DNA from: Methylovorus sp. MM2
GTDB taxonomy: Bacteria > Pseudomonadota > Gammaproteobacteria > Burkholderiales > Methylophilaceae
Assembly (NCBI RefSeq): GCF_001648895.1
Contig: NZ_LXUF01000001.1
Coordinates: forward strand, 806,001-870,000
Length of the DNA: 64,000 bases
Direction of reading: 5' to 3'
Each line of letters starts with the position of its first letter. Within the stretch, counting starts at the first letter, position 1. Made by a program: the position numbers and the translations under genes. Below the pieces are notes generated by a model, which saw only the letters and a list, made by a program, of their open reading frames with translations, was not told the DNA's origin and made no database searches. Of this stretch, positions 38,287 to 47,461 are shown one piece after another.

Positions 38287-38305
38287 AATAATAATGATTC
38301 TTGAT
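38287..38305 (-). promoter_or_regulatory. Possible Fur box upstream of the FTR1-cytochrome gene
   Basis: AATAATAATGATTCTTGAT on the + strand matches 11 of 19 positions of the Fur consensus, with intact NAT(A/T)AT-like hexamers in the left half. It lies about 75 bases before the iron permease start. The match is weaker than that of the tonB site. Confidence 0.35.
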
Positions 38306-38341
38306 TCCGTTAGTTTAAAGGTGACCAACCCTCCATCGGCA

Positions 38342-40099
38342 TTATGAGCCTTTAAACCATGCCTCACGTAATGCAATCGTCTCGGGTTTAGCATCAGCTT
38401 TGATTTTCAGATCGCATGATTCGAGTGCTTTGGTTTCCTTAACCAGCTCACAGGTGATGAGCTCGTCGCGCCTGAAGAAATGAATTAGGAACTTACTGCC
38501 TTCCATTTTCTTTTTTACGATATCTTTTAGGCTTTTAGCGGTTAACTTCAGGTTATCCAGTGCAAGTAAGACATCTCCTGCGGCCAATCCTGATCTTTCA
38601 GCAGCACCACCGCTAAAGACATTGGATATTCTTGTCTCTGATTCGTTAGCTAGCAGCAGCCCAAGGCTTTCGCGCAACACATTGATATCTGCTTTATCTG
38701 GCTCAAATGTGATACCAAATTTAGAGAATAAGTTTTTTAAGGGCGGGTCTTCAGTGCCATGAACGCACTGCTTAAAGAGCTTGCTGAGGTTTTGACCTGT
38801 CACTTGCTGGATGAGCGACTGTATCTCGTGCTCCTCGACTAGTTGCTTATCTTGGCTATATCGCTTCCATAAGCTATGCATGATCTCATCAAGCGCGCGC
38901 CCTTTGAGTCTTAATGTCAGGTCGATTGCCAATGCAACCAGTGAGCCTTTCAGGTAATAGCTGATCTGGGCATTGGGTGTGTTCTCATCTGGCTTATAGA
39001 GTTTTATCCAGGTATCAAAGCTAGATTCATTCAGTGCCTGTATCTTACGGCCTGGTGTGCGCAAGAATCGGGTGATGTCTTTGCTCAATGATTTTAAGTA
39101 CTCTTCTTGCGACATCAGCCCGGAACGTACCAGCGCCAACGTATCGTAATAGGCAGTGAAGCCTTCAAATACCCATAAAAGGCGTGTGTACGCCTCACGA
39201 CCCAGGTCAGGGTCGGCAAAGACCTGTGGGCGTATACGTTTTACATGCCATGCGTGAAAATACTCATGGCTACATAAGCCGAGAAAATCCTGATAACAGC
39301 TTTCATCCACGGTTTCATTTTTAACCGGTAGCCAGCTACGCGGACATATTAGGCTAGTCGAGTTGCTGTGCTCCAAGCCACCATATTGATTATCGGCGGC
39401 TGCATACAGCAAAAAATCGTAACGTTTGAATGGTGCTTTGCCAAAAAAACGAATGTGGTAATCGCATAGGGTTTTCAGGTCACTTGTGATGCGCTTGATA
39501 TCCGCCTGATGCTTGCCCGAGATCACGATACGGTGAGGTACACCGCCTGCTTTGAACTCACCGATGGTAAGCTCGCCGATCTCTACTGGGAAGTCAATCA
39601 GCTCGGCATAGTTTGCCGCACGGTATGATCCATAGCCTGATTTATTTACTTTGATTGCTGGCATAGTGGTCGCAACCTGCCAGTGTTTAAAAGATTTGGC
39701 TGGTGCCTCAATGCTGACTTCGCAAGCGAGATGGTCTTGATCTGCTATCCTCATGAATAGACTAGTGCCATTGAAGTAAGCGCGCTGATGGTCAAGGTAA
39801 GCTGTGCGAACCGAAAGGTCATAGGCATACACTTGGTAACTGAGAATAAGCGCTCCGCTACATGGGGCAGATTGCCATGTGTTCTTATCCAGCTTGGTTA
39901 ATGCAATCACTTTTCCCGAAGCTGTGGCGCTGATGCTGACGATATGTCGTGCGAAATCGCGTACCAAATAGCTACCGGGAATCCATGCGGGTAATGAGAA
40001 TACCTGACCATTTGGAGCCGGATGCGTTATGGTGCACTGTATTTCGAAAAGATGCGTTTGCGGGGCGTGTAAACTGACCTGATATTTGATCGACGACAT
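38342..40099 (-). CDS. M61 family (glycyl) aminopeptidase with PDZ domain
   Basis: A 585-residue metallopeptidase. An N-terminal beta domain (FSLPAWIPGSYLVRDFARHI) precedes the catalytic domain, with the exopeptidase motif GGLEHSNST (about 240-248) and the zinc motif HEYFH at 278-282. A PDZ domain follows (about 475-550; SGGAAERSGLAAGDVLLALD). No signal peptide is seen. Family relatives cleave N-terminal glycine. It is upstream of the FTR1 gene on the same strand but separated by 129 bases. Confidence 0.92.
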   Translation of the reverse strand: MSSIKYQVSLHAPQTHLFEIQCTITHPAPNGQVFSLPAWIPGSYLVRDFARHIVSISATASGKVIALTKLDKNTWQSAPCSGALILSYQVYAYDLSVRTAYLDHQRAYFNGTSLFMRIADQDHLACEVSIEAPAKSFKHWQVATTMPAIKVNKSGYGSYRAANYAELIDFPVEIGELTIGEFKAGGVPHRIVISGKHQADIKRITSDLKTLCDYHIRFFGKAPFKRYDFLLYAAADNQYGGLEHSNSTSLICPRSWLPVKNETVDESCYQDFLGLCSHEYFHAWHVKRIRPQVFADPDLGREAYTRLLWVFEGFTAYYDTLALVRSGLMSQEEYLKSLSKDITRFLRTPGRKIQALNESSFDTWIKLYKPDENTPNAQISYYLKGSLVALAIDLTLRLKGRALDEIMHSLWKRYSQDKQLVEEHEIQSLIQQVTGQNLSKLFKQCVHGTEDPPLKNLFSKFGITFEPDKADINVLRESLGLLLANESETRISNVFSGGAAERSGLAAGDVLLALDNLKLTAKSLKDIVKKKMEGSKFLIHFFRRDELITCELVKETKALESCDLKIKADAKPETIALREAWFKGS

Positions 40100-40128
40100 G
40101 TAGTTAGAACCTAAGCAGGATTTTAAAT

Positions 40129-41295
40129 ATGATGCACAACAAGTTTAATGCTGACTCAGAAATACGCAAGCACTGGCTGCTAAGAGAAGGCATTCATTTT
40201 CTTAATCATGGCTCGTTTGGTGCTACACCTAGAGCAGTTTTGGAAGTACAGCAGGCTTGGCAGCAACGTATGGAGATGCAGCCGGTTAGTTTTTTTGTTC
40301 GTGATTTGCCGGAGTTGATTAGGAACGCTGCTGCAAAACTTGCCGATTTTTTAGGTGCAGAGGCAGATCATCTTGCCTTTGTTGAGAATGCGACTGCAGC
40401 CATTAATGCCATCTTACGTGCTTATCCTTGGCAGGCAGGTGATGAGATATTGCTTTCCGAGCATGCTTATCCCGCAGTGAAGAATGCAGCGTATTTCGTG
40501 GCTAAGCAATTCAAATTGAGCGTCAAAGAATATGCGGTGCCTTTCCCCTTACAAAACCCGGCAGAAATCACTGCATCTTTTGAGCGTGCAATCGCCACCA
40601 AGACAAAGCTTGCGATCATTGATCATATATCGTCACCACTCGCTATCATCTACCCTTTAGACGATATGTTGCAGCTTTGTCGCCAGCATCGTATTCACTC
40701 TTTGGTCGATGGCGCACACGCGCCGGGAATGTTGCCACTTCAGTTATCAGATATAGATGCTGATTATTATGTAGGTAATTGCCATAAATGGTTGTTTGCC
40801 CCCAAGGGCTGCGCATTTTTATGGGCATCGCCAGCTGTGAGTGAAAATTTGCAGCCATTGGTTGTTTCTTTGCGCATGGATGAAGGGTTCCCTCGGTGTT
40901 TTGATTGGACTGGTACGCGTGATGTCAGTGCATGGCTTACGATTTCTGCGGCGATCGATTTTTATCAGCAGATGGGCGGTCAGAATATTCCCCAGCAATT
41001 ACATCATTTTGCTATTGAGATGGCGACCATGCTTACAGATGCATGGAATGTGGAGATTCCCGCAGGGGTTGAACAATTTGGTGCTATGTTCACGTTGCCT
41101 GTGCCATGGGCCAAGACTATTACGCAAATAGAAGCCAATGATTGGCGCGATAGACTATGGAAAAGCGAGCAGATCGAAGTGCCATTCTTGGCAATCAATG
41201 AGAGACTGTGGGTGCGAATCTCAGCGCAGTTATATAACACTAAGCACGATTATGAGCGATTAGCGGAGGCCGTTTTAAAATTAACAGACCAGTAA
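40129..41295 (+). CDS. Class V aminotransferase (isopenicillin N epimerase-like)
   Basis: A 388-residue PLP enzyme. The start shows the typical FLNHGSFGATPRAV block, then SEHAYPAVKNAA and LVDGAHAPGML, with the PLP lysine Lys220 in GNCHKWLFAPKG. The family includes isopenicillin N epimerases, cysteine desulfurase-like proteins and other lyases; the substrate is not clear. It is divergent from the M61 peptidase with 29 bases between and ends at a bidirectional terminator. Confidence 0.88.
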   Translation: MMHNKFNADSEIRKHWLLREGIHFLNHGSFGATPRAVLEVQQAWQQRMEMQPVSFFVRDLPELIRNAAAKLADFLGAEADHLAFVENATAAINAILRAYPWQAGDEILLSEHAYPAVKNAAYFVAKQFKLSVKEYAVPFPLQNPAEITASFERAIATKTKLAIIDHISSPLAIIYPLDDMLQLCRQHRIHSLVDGAHAPGMLPLQLSDIDADYYVGNCHKWLFAPKGCAFLWASPAVSENLQPLVVSLRMDEGFPRCFDWTGTRDVSAWLTISAAIDFYQQMGGQNIPQQLHHFAIEMATMLTDAWNVEIPAGVEQFGAMFTLPVPWAKTITQIEANDWRDRLWKSEQIEVPFLAINERLWVRISAQLYNTKHDYERLAEAVLKLTDQ

Positions 41296-41311
41296 ATGAA
41301 TATCCGGTAAT

Positions 41312-41340
41312 AAAAAAGCCTGCAGATGCAGGCTTTTTTA
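41312..41340. terminator. Bidirectional rho-independent terminator
   Basis: Stem aaaaaagcctgc (41312-41323) with gcaggctttttt (41328-41339) and an AGAT loop. The A and T runs on both sides let it serve the aminotransferase gene (+) and the convergent ppiC gene (-). Confidence 0.93.
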
Positions 41341-41355
41341 TTACGTTAAAACTGA

Positions 41356-42180
41356 TTACTTCTTAGGAGGTGTAGAGCCAGCTGTTGCTGTGCTATCCAC
41401 GATCTTCGCTTTGCCACGTAGCTCAGTCAACAATTTCTCAAGTTGACGTTGTTGCAGTTGCTTTTGCAGGTCAGCTTTTACTTTGTCATACGGAGGCACT
41501 TGTGTGTCACGTACATCTTGCAGTTGGATAACATGCCAGCCGAACTGCGTTTGTACTGGCGTCTGTGTTACGCCACCTTTTTGCAGCTTGGAAACAGCAT
41601 CACTGAATGGTTGCACCATGCCACCTAGTGGGAACCAGCCAAGATCGCCGCCTTTTTCTTGTGAACCAGGGTCTTTTGACTTCTCTTTAGCGATCTTTGC
41701 AAAATCGCCGCCTTTACCAAGTTGAGCGATCACGTCTTTCGCTTCAGCTTCTGTGGCTACCAAGATGTGGCGAGCGTTGTACTCTTTGTCGCCCACTTCT
41801 TTTTTGTATTGGTCGTAAGCCGCTTTGGTATCTGCTTCGCTTACCGGGTTCTTCTTCAGGTATTCACCCAAGAATGTGTTTACGAGCAACTCACGGCGAG
41901 TGAGCTCTTCTTTGATCAGGTAATCAGGTTGTTTATCAAGACCAGTGCGCTGTGCTTCTTGCGCAACCAGTTCACTGCTGACCAGTTTATTCAAGACCAC
42001 ATCACGTACGTTGTTATCGATCTTCTGACCACGTGCAGCGATATCTTTAGCGATAAAGTCATAAGTCGATTGTTTGATCGGCTTGCCATTGACGGTGATA
42101 AGCGCAGGATCAGCCGCCTGTGCCAATGATGTGAGGCTTAATGCGACAACGGCAATAAGCGAACGAGCTGTTAATTTCAT
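41356..42180 (-). CDS. ppiC: Periplasmic parvulin-type peptidyl-prolyl isomerase
   Basis: A 274-residue exported foldase with a signal peptide (about 1-22, ending LAQA). A SurA-like N-terminal helical region (about 25-125) is followed by one parvulin domain (about 130-230: YNARHILVATEAEAKDVIAQL, GWFPLGGMVQPFSDAV, GWHVIQLQD). The C-terminal tail is Gln-rich. It belongs to the yciB-yciI-bolA-ppiC group on the minus strand, common in betaproteobacteria. Confidence 0.9.
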   Translation of the reverse strand: MKLTARSLIAVVALSLTSLAQAADPALITVNGKPIKQSTYDFIAKDIAARGQKIDNNVRDVVLNKLVSSELVAQEAQRTGLDKQPDYLIKEELTRRELLVNTFLGEYLKKNPVSEADTKAAYDQYKKEVGDKEYNARHILVATEAEAKDVIAQLGKGGDFAKIAKEKSKDPGSQEKGGDLGWFPLGGMVQPFSDAVSKLQKGGVTQTPVQTQFGWHVIQLQDVRDTQVPPYDKVKADLQKQLQQRQLEKLLTELRGKAKIVDSTATAGSTPPKK

Positions 42181-42219
42181 TTAAGTTTTCCTCTGTGTTT
42201 TATTTAGATGTGGATTTAT

Positions 42220-42489
42220 TTAGTTTGGTTTTGATTCGTCTGGTGTCATCGCACGAATACTGAGTGCGTGTATTTTTTGCGGTATGAGGTCTGCAAGTGC
42301 CTGATAAATGGAACGATGACGGATTATGTGTGATTTTCCGTAAAAATGCGAGCTTACGATAGTGACGGTAAAATGACCGCCACCACCGTTACCTGCATGG
42401 CCTGCGTGTAGCGCGCTGTCATCCTGTATCTCAATACTGTTTGGCTCAAGCTCACCGAGTCGTGAGCGGATGTCATCAATTAATGTCAT
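42220..42489 (-). CDS. bolA: BolA family protein
   Basis: An 89-residue BolA-fold protein. The features are an N-terminal helix (DDIRSRLGEL), the strand GGHFTVTIVSSHFYGKSHIIRHRSIYQAL, and the conserved His residues there. BolA proteins pair with monothiol glutaredoxins in iron-sulfur trafficking and affect morphology genes. A Gly-rich loop (HAGNGGGG) lies before the core. It follows yciI by five bases. Confidence 0.9.
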   Translation of the reverse strand: MTLIDDIRSRLGELEPNSIEIQDDSALHAGHAGNGGGGHFTVTIVSSHFYGKSHIIRHRSIYQALADLIPQKIHALSIRAMTPDESKPN

Positions 42490-42494
42490 TAACT

Positions 42495-42797
42495 TTAAGC
42501 GGGCAATGTTTTTCTGAATGGTTTAACGGTAACTTTTGCATAGACACCTGCATGAACAAAAGGATCTGCATTTGCCCAACTTTCGGCTTCAGTCAGTGAG
42601 TTGAATTCAGCGACGATCAAACTACCGGAGAATCCAGCCGGGCCGGGATCTATACTATCGATAGCAGGGAATGGACCTGCCAGTAACAATCTGCCAGCAT
42701 CTTGCATCGCCTGTAGCCTTGCCAAGTGTTCAGGGCGTGCTGCTAAGCGCTTTGCTAAGCTATCAGGTGTGTCTTCAGCGACGATGGCGTACCACAT
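42495..42797 (-). CDS. yciI: YciI family protein
   Basis: A 100-residue protein with the YciI/YCII ferredoxin-like fold: [25 protein letters not shown], then GPFPAIDS, and [18 protein letters not shown] at the C terminus. The conserved His/Asp pair near PEHL and DPF is present. The biochemical role is uncertain. It overlaps yciB by one base and bolA follows. Confidence 0.92.
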   Translation of the reverse strand: MWYAIVAEDTPDSLAKRLAARPEHLARLQAMQDAGRLLLAGPFPAIDSIDPGPAGFSGSLIVAEFNSLTEAESWANADPFVHAGVYAKVTVKPFRKTLPA

Positions 42798-43405
42798 TAT
42801 TTTGAATCTTCTGTTGTGGTCATATATTTACTAAGAAAAAGCATTTGACCCACTATAAAAACGAACATAATTCCAGTAAAACCATAAACTTTGAAATTAA
42901 CCCAACCGTCACAGCTAAGTATTTTCGCAGCAATTATATTTATTACTCCGAGTGCGATAAAGAAACATATCCATGCGTAATTGAGCGAATTCCATACTTT
43001 GTCAGGAAAAGATAATTGGCTTCCCATTACATTTCTAATTAAGTTCTTTTTAAATACTAATGCACTGAATGCTAATGAAAATGCAAAAACCCAATAAAGT
43101 ATCGTAGGTTTTAATTGTATAAAAGAAGGATTGTGAAAATATATTGTAGCGCCACCAAATACGACAATGATGATTAGACTTATCCAAAGCATAGTGTCTA
43201 CTTTTTTACGCCTAAATACTAACCAACCAACTTGAAGAAATGTAGCCGCTATTGCAACGGCAGTTGCAAGAAGAATGGGTTGGTGAAGGATGGATATATC
43301 GCTATTAGCTGAAATGATACAAGCATTATTTCCACCAGGTTGTGCAGTAAGTTTGTATGTAATAAAAAATGCAATGACCGGAAATAGGTCAAAAAGAAAC
43401 TTCAT
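42797..43405 (-). CDS. yciB: Inner membrane-spanning protein YciB (septation protein A family)
   Basis: A 202-residue protein with five to six membrane helices. It opens [19 protein letters not shown] as in YciB/IspZ and ends with [20 protein letters not shown]. YciB affects envelope synthesis and septation in E. coli. A family insertion ([14 protein letters not shown]) sits in the first periplasmic loop. The gene is visibly richer in A and T than its neighbours, mostly at third positions. Confidence 0.93.
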   Translation of the reverse strand: MKFLFDLFPVIAFFITYKLTAQPGGNNACIISANSDISILHQPILLATAVAIAATFLQVGWLVFRRKKVDTMLWISLIIIVVFGGATIYFHNPSFIQLKPTILYWVFAFSLAFSALVFKKNLIRNVMGSQLSFPDKVWNSLNYAWICFFIALGVINIIAAKILSCDGWVNFKVYGFTGIMFVFIVGQMLFLSKYMTTTEDSK

Positions 43406-43563
43406 TGTGTACCTTTATGTCTAGTATTAGCGCTCTGCTGAGGTAGTATGATATCTATCTGCTGAATAATTAAGCTTAAGTGTCTATTTTGCTATGATTC
43501 GTTCTACGTAACAAGTTCCATTCTCAATGATTGCAATATCCCAATCGATTATGCCGGATCACC

Positions 43564-44421
43564 ATGTCATCTCTGATTGATCTTCACAGCCACTCAACAG
43601 TATCAGATGGATTGTACACACCCACTGAGCTGGTTGCCCATGCCGCGCAACATGGCGTGCGTGTCATGGCTTTGACTGATCACGATGATGTCGCGGGCTT
43701 GCCAGAGGCAAAACTTGCCGCAAAAGAGCACGGCATCGAGCTATTGGCTGGTGTCGAGATATCCGTCACTTGGCGTAAACGCACACTACACATCGTCGGT
43801 TTGAAAGTTGACCCTGAATACCCGCCATTGGTTCAAGGGTTGGCTGCAATTAGAGCGGGCCGACATCTAAGGGCGCAGGGAATGTCTGCCAGTCTCGATG
43901 CCGTTGGCATACATGGTAGCCTGGAAGGTGCATATCAATATGCGCATGGCATCATCAGTCGTACACATTTCGCACGTTTTCTTGTGGATAAAGGTTACGC
44001 CAAAGATACGAAAAAAGTATTTAAGAAATATCTCGTGAAAGGTAAGCCGGGATATTTCGAGCATCAATGGGCTGATCTGGCTGAGGCGATCGGTTGGATC
44101 GTGGGTAGTGGCGGCATCGCTGTGATCGCCCATCCTGGCAGATATGATCTCGGGCGCACGAATATGCTGCTATTACTTGAAGAGTTCAGGGCGCTTGGCG
44201 GCAAAGCCATCGAGGTAGTAACAGGTAGTCACACGGCAGCGCAATATCAGGAATTCGCTAAATTTGCCAAGATGTTTGGTTTTGCTGCATCGCAAGGCTC
44301 GGATTATCACGGCCCCGGGCATGGCTATATGGAAATGGGACGATTGCCCGAATTGCCAAGCGGATGCGTTCCTGTCTGGCAGGGTTGGCCTGAAGTGGCT
44401 AACGCAGGATTATTAAGCTAA
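43564..44421 (+). CDS. rnm: PHP-domain 5'-3' exoribonuclease / 3',5'-nucleotide phosphatase (RNase AM, YciV/TrpH)
   Basis: A 285-residue PHP-superfamily enzyme. Metal-binding motifs are DLHSHSTVSDG, ALTDHDDVAG, GVEISVTW, IAHPGRY and GSDYHGPGH. The E. coli homologue matures the 5' ends of rRNAs and hydrolyses pAp. The ATG at 43564 is chosen; an upstream TTG would add 11 unlikely residues. It is divergent from yciB, and the roughly 158 bases between must hold both promoters. First gene of a seven-gene co-directional run ending at rluB. Confidence 0.92.
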   Translation: MSSLIDLHSHSTVSDGLYTPTELVAHAAQHGVRVMALTDHDDVAGLPEAKLAAKEHGIELLAGVEISVTWRKRTLHIVGLKVDPEYPPLVQGLAAIRAGRHLRAQGMSASLDAVGIHGSLEGAYQYAHGIISRTHFARFLVDKGYAKDTKKVFKKYLVKGKPGYFEHQWADLAEAIGWIVGSGGIAVIAHPGRYDLGRTNMLLLLEEFRALGGKAIEVVTGSHTAAQYQEFAKFAKMFGFAASQGSDYHGPGHGYMEMGRLPELPSGCVPVWQGWPEVANAGLLS

Positions 44422-44425
44422 AGAT

Positions 44426-45058
44426 ATGGCTCAGTATTTTGTGATTCATCCAGAGAACCCCCAGCCACGCTTGATTAGCCAAGCGGTTGAGATATTGCGC
44501 AATGGCGGGGTGATCGCTTATCCCACTGACTCCAGTTATGCCTTGGGGTGCGTGCTAGGTAACAAAGATGCACAAGACCGCATCCGTGCGATTAGGCGAG
44601 TAGATGATGACCACTTGTTTACGCTTGTATGCCGCAACCTGAGCGAGCTGGCTGTATATGCGCAAGTCGATAATAGTCAGTTTCGATTGCTTAAAGCGAA
44701 TACACCGGGCCAATATACTTTTATTCTGAAAGCGACTCGCGAGGTGCCTCGCAGGTTACAACACCCTAAACGCAGTACCTTGGGTCTGCGGGTGCCAGAC
44801 CACGCCGTCACGCTAGCGATACTTGAGATTCTGGATCAGCCGATATTGAGCATGACCTTGCTTCTTGATGGGGATGATGAACCGCTCAATGAAGCATGGA
44901 GTATCCGCGACAGGCTAGAGCATCAGGTGGACTTGGTGATTGATGCCGGAGCATGTAACGCTACACCTACTACCGTGATTGATTTAACTGGAAGCGACCC
45001 CCATCTTATCCGTGCAGGTGCTGGTGATCTTGCCCCTTTTGGATTAACTGAAGAATAA
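44426..45058 (+). CDS. YciO-type Sua5/YrdC/YwlC family protein
   Basis: A 210-residue YrdC-fold protein with NGGVIAYPTDSSYALGCVLGN, KANTPGQYTFILKAT and HPKRSTLGLRVPDH. It resembles YciO more than TsaC: YciO lies next to rnm (yciV) in E. coli too. Whether it makes threonylcarbamoyl-AMP is uncertain. It begins four bases after rnm. Confidence 0.9.
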   Translation: MAQYFVIHPENPQPRLISQAVEILRNGGVIAYPTDSSYALGCVLGNKDAQDRIRAIRRVDDDHLFTLVCRNLSELAVYAQVDNSQFRLLKANTPGQYTFILKATREVPRRLQHPKRSTLGLRVPDHAVTLAILEILDQPILSMTLLLDGDDEPLNEAWSIRDRLEHQVDLVIDAGACNATPTTVIDLTGSDPHLIRAGAGDLAPFGLTEE

Positions 45059-45060
45059 AT

Positions 45061-45702
45061 ATGATGGAATTAACGCTGATACAGAAAATCGCGATCTATG
45101 CATTGCCAGTGATCTTTGCGATCACAGTGCATGAAGCGGCACACGGCTACGTCGCGAAGTATTTTGGCGATCTGACGGCAGATCAGCAAGGTCGTATCAC
45201 GCTTAACCCTATCAAGCACATTGACCCGGTTGGCACATTGCTCGTACCAGCATTAACCTTGCTTTTGGGTGGCATTCTGTTTGGCTGGGCAAAGCCAGTG
45301 CCTGTGGATTTCTCGAAACTGCGTCATCCCAAACGCGATATGCTTTGGGTCGCAGCAGCGGGGCCTGCATCCAATCTTGTAATGGCGATATTTTGGGTAT
45401 TGATCTACAAGTTCTCCGGTAGTTTTACCCCCTATCTCGCAACACCCATGAGTTTAATGGCGCAAGCAGGCATCATGATCAATATTGTGTTGATGGTACT
45501 TAACCTGTTGCCGCTACCACCGCTGGATGGTGGCCGTATTGCTGTGAGTTTGCTCCCCAATCACTTGGCTTATCGTTTTGCCAGCCTCGAGAAATATGGT
45601 TTTATTATCCTGATCATCTTATTGGTATCAGGGTTGCTGTCGCAGATCATGCAGCCTTTTATTCGCGCTGCAATCAGTTTGCTTTTATGGGTATTTGCTT
45701 GA
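45061..45702 (+). CDS. Site-2 protease family (M50) membrane metalloprotease
   Basis: A 213-residue membrane protein with the zinc motif HEAAH (24-28) in the first helix and the third ligand Asp156 in NLLPLPPLDGGRI. No PDZ domain, so it is the short YwhC/Rv-type rather than RseP. The substrate is unknown. It lies two bases after the yciO-like gene and overlaps the region upstream of the SMR gene. Confidence 0.9.
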   Translation: MMELTLIQKIAIYALPVIFAITVHEAAHGYVAKYFGDLTADQQGRITLNPIKHIDPVGTLLVPALTLLLGGILFGWAKPVPVDFSKLRHPKRDMLWVAAAGPASNLVMAIFWVLIYKFSGSFTPYLATPMSLMAQAGIMINIVLMVLNLLPLPPLDGGRIAVSLLPNHLAYRFASLEKYGFIILIILLVSGLLSQIMQPFIRAAISLLLWVFA

Positions 45703-45715
45703 AAAGTTTAATCAA

Positions 45716-46051
45716 ATGAATCATTGGTGGGCTATCTCTATTGCAATTAGAGCCGAGGTGATCGCAACTACATCACTCAAAGCCTCTAATGAGTTCACAC
45801 GCCTTTGGCCATCTGTGGTGGTGATTTTAGGGTATGCGGTTGCTTTCTATTTCATGACCATCAGCCTGCGCGTGCTACCTGTGGGCATCATGTACGCAGT
45901 CTGGTCAGGCGTGGGGATTGTGTTAGTATCTTTGCTGGGTTGGCTGGTCTATCGACAGTCGCTTGATATACCTGCCATCATGGGGATCACCCTGATTATT
46001 ACTGGAGTCGTCGTGATCAATGTCTTCTCAAAATCGGTAACGCATTCTTAA
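45716..46051 (+). CDS. Small multidrug resistance (SMR) family transporter, EmrE-like
   Basis: A 111-residue four-helix membrane protein. Glu14 in AEVIATTSLK, the proton/substrate residue of EmrE, is present, as are GIMYAVWSGVGIVLVSLLGW and IPAIMGITLIITGVVVINVFS. The ATG at 45716 is favoured; a TTG at 45695 would overlap the M50 gene. Odd point: residue 12, hydrophobic in EmrE, is Arg here (IAIRAEVIATT), only two residues from Glu14. Confidence 0.92.
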   Translation: MNHWWAISIAIRAEVIATTSLKASNEFTRLWPSVVVILGYAVAFYFMTISLRVLPVGIMYAVWSGVGIVLVSLLGWLVYRQSLDIPAIMGITLIITGVVVINVFSKSVTHS

Positions 46052-46052
46052 G

Positions 46053-46838
46053 ATGCAAACGCAACTCTCCATCGATGCTCGTATTTACGGCGAGCAGCTA
46101 GATACCATTCCACGCGACCTTTATATCCCGCCGGATGCACTGGAAGTCTATCTGGATGCATTCGAGGGGCCGCTTGATCTCTTGCTTTATCTTATCCGCA
46201 AGAACAACCTGAATATCCTTGATATCCCCATGGCCGAACTGACGCGCCAGTACATGAATTATGTAGAAAAGATGCGCGCACAGAAGCTGGAGCTGGCAGC
46301 GGACTACTTGCTCATGTCAGCCATGTTGATCGAGATCAAATCGCGCATGCTATTACCCAAACCCGCAGATATCGAGCAGGAGGAAGACCCGCGTGCAGAA
46401 TTGGTTCGCAGGTTAATGGAGTATGAGGCGATCAAGCTTGCGGCACAAAATCTAGATGCCATGCCCCAAGTTGGGCAAGAGATTCTTGTTGCGCAGGCTT
46501 ACTATCATGAGATTGTCGCCGTACAGCCGCCGAGCGTCTCTCTGGAGGACTTAATGGCGGCATGGCAATCTGTGCTAAAACGCGCTAGCCATTTTGCGCA
46601 TCACAAAGTTAGCCGCGCTGAGCTTTCGGTACGAGAGCATATGAGCCAGATATTAAGGCAACTTAAACAAAATAATATGATGGAGTTCTCAGCCCTTTTT
46701 GCTATTGAGACTGATGGTTTGCCCAAGCTGGTTGTCTGTTTTCTCGCTATACTTGAGCTGGCGCGCGAAGGCTTGGTCAAGATCACACAACAAGCGCCGT
46801 TTTCACCTATCTACCTACAGATCAGCCATGCAGATTGA
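46053..46838 (+). CDS. scpA: Segregation and condensation protein A
   Basis: A 261-residue kleisin that bridges SMC heads in chromosome condensation. The N-terminal block [21 protein letters not shown] and the [22 protein letters not shown] helix are characteristic; a C-terminal winged helix follows. It starts one base after the SMR stop. scpB overlaps its end by 11 bases. Confidence 0.95.
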   Translation: MQTQLSIDARIYGEQLDTIPRDLYIPPDALEVYLDAFEGPLDLLLYLIRKNNLNILDIPMAELTRQYMNYVEKMRAQKLELAADYLLMSAMLIEIKSRMLLPKPADIEQEEDPRAELVRRLMEYEAIKLAAQNLDAMPQVGQEILVAQAYYHEIVAVQPPSVSLEDLMAAWQSVLKRASHFAHHKVSRAELSVREHMSQILRQLKQNNMMEFSALFAIETDGLPKLVVCFLAILELAREGLVKITQQAPFSPIYLQISHAD

Positions 46839-47382
46839 ACAGAATAACATCCAGCATATGAAATCCGTGCTTGAGGCAGCATTACTCACAGCAGGGGAGC
46901 CACTGTCCCTTGATGATTTATTGCGCCTTTTTACTGATCGTATGGAGCGTGCAACCTTAAGGATGTTGCTGGATGAATTAAAGACCGATTGGCAGTCGCG
47001 CACGATGGAGTTAGTGCAGGTTGCAAGCGGTTGGCGATTTCAAGCGCGCGAAGAATATGCACTTTATCTGGCACGCTTGAATCCCGAGCGCCCACAGCGC
47101 TACTCGCGCGCCGCGATGGAGACATTGGCGATCATTGCTTATCGTCAACCGGTCACACGAGGTGATATCGAAGAAATTCGCGGCGTAGCGGTCAACCCTA
47201 ATATCATGCGCCAACTTCAAGAACGTAACTGGGTTGATGTCGTCGGCCAGCGCGATGTGCCCGGCAGGCCGTCTTTATACGCAACGACCCGAACGTTTTT
47301 GGATGATCTGAACTTGAGATCACTGGCAGAATTGCCACCAATGGAAAATTTCACAAGAGCAGAGATACAGCTCGACTTATAA
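46828..47382 (+). CDS. scpB: Segregation and condensation protein B
   Basis: A 184-residue winged-helix partner of ScpA. Family blocks are [40 protein letters not shown] and [20 protein letters not shown]. The ATG at 46828 is chosen because longer starts lie deep in scpA in another frame; the ATG at 46858 ([10 protein letters not shown]) is also possible. Followed by rluB after 79 bases. Confidence 0.95.
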   Translation: MQIEQNNIQHMKSVLEAALLTAGEPLSLDDLLRLFTDRMERATLRMLLDELKTDWQSRTMELVQVASGWRFQAREEYALYLARLNPERPQRYSRAAMETLAIIAYRQPVTRGDIEEIRGVAVNPNIMRQLQERNWVDVVGQRDVPGRPSLYATTRTFLDDLNLRSLAELPPMENFTRAEIQLDL

Positions 47383-47461
47383 TAGCGGTTATAGGTAATG
47401 TCGTTTATATGGCCGTATAGTTACGGCTGAACCCCACTTTTGAATCGATTGAAGAACACAC

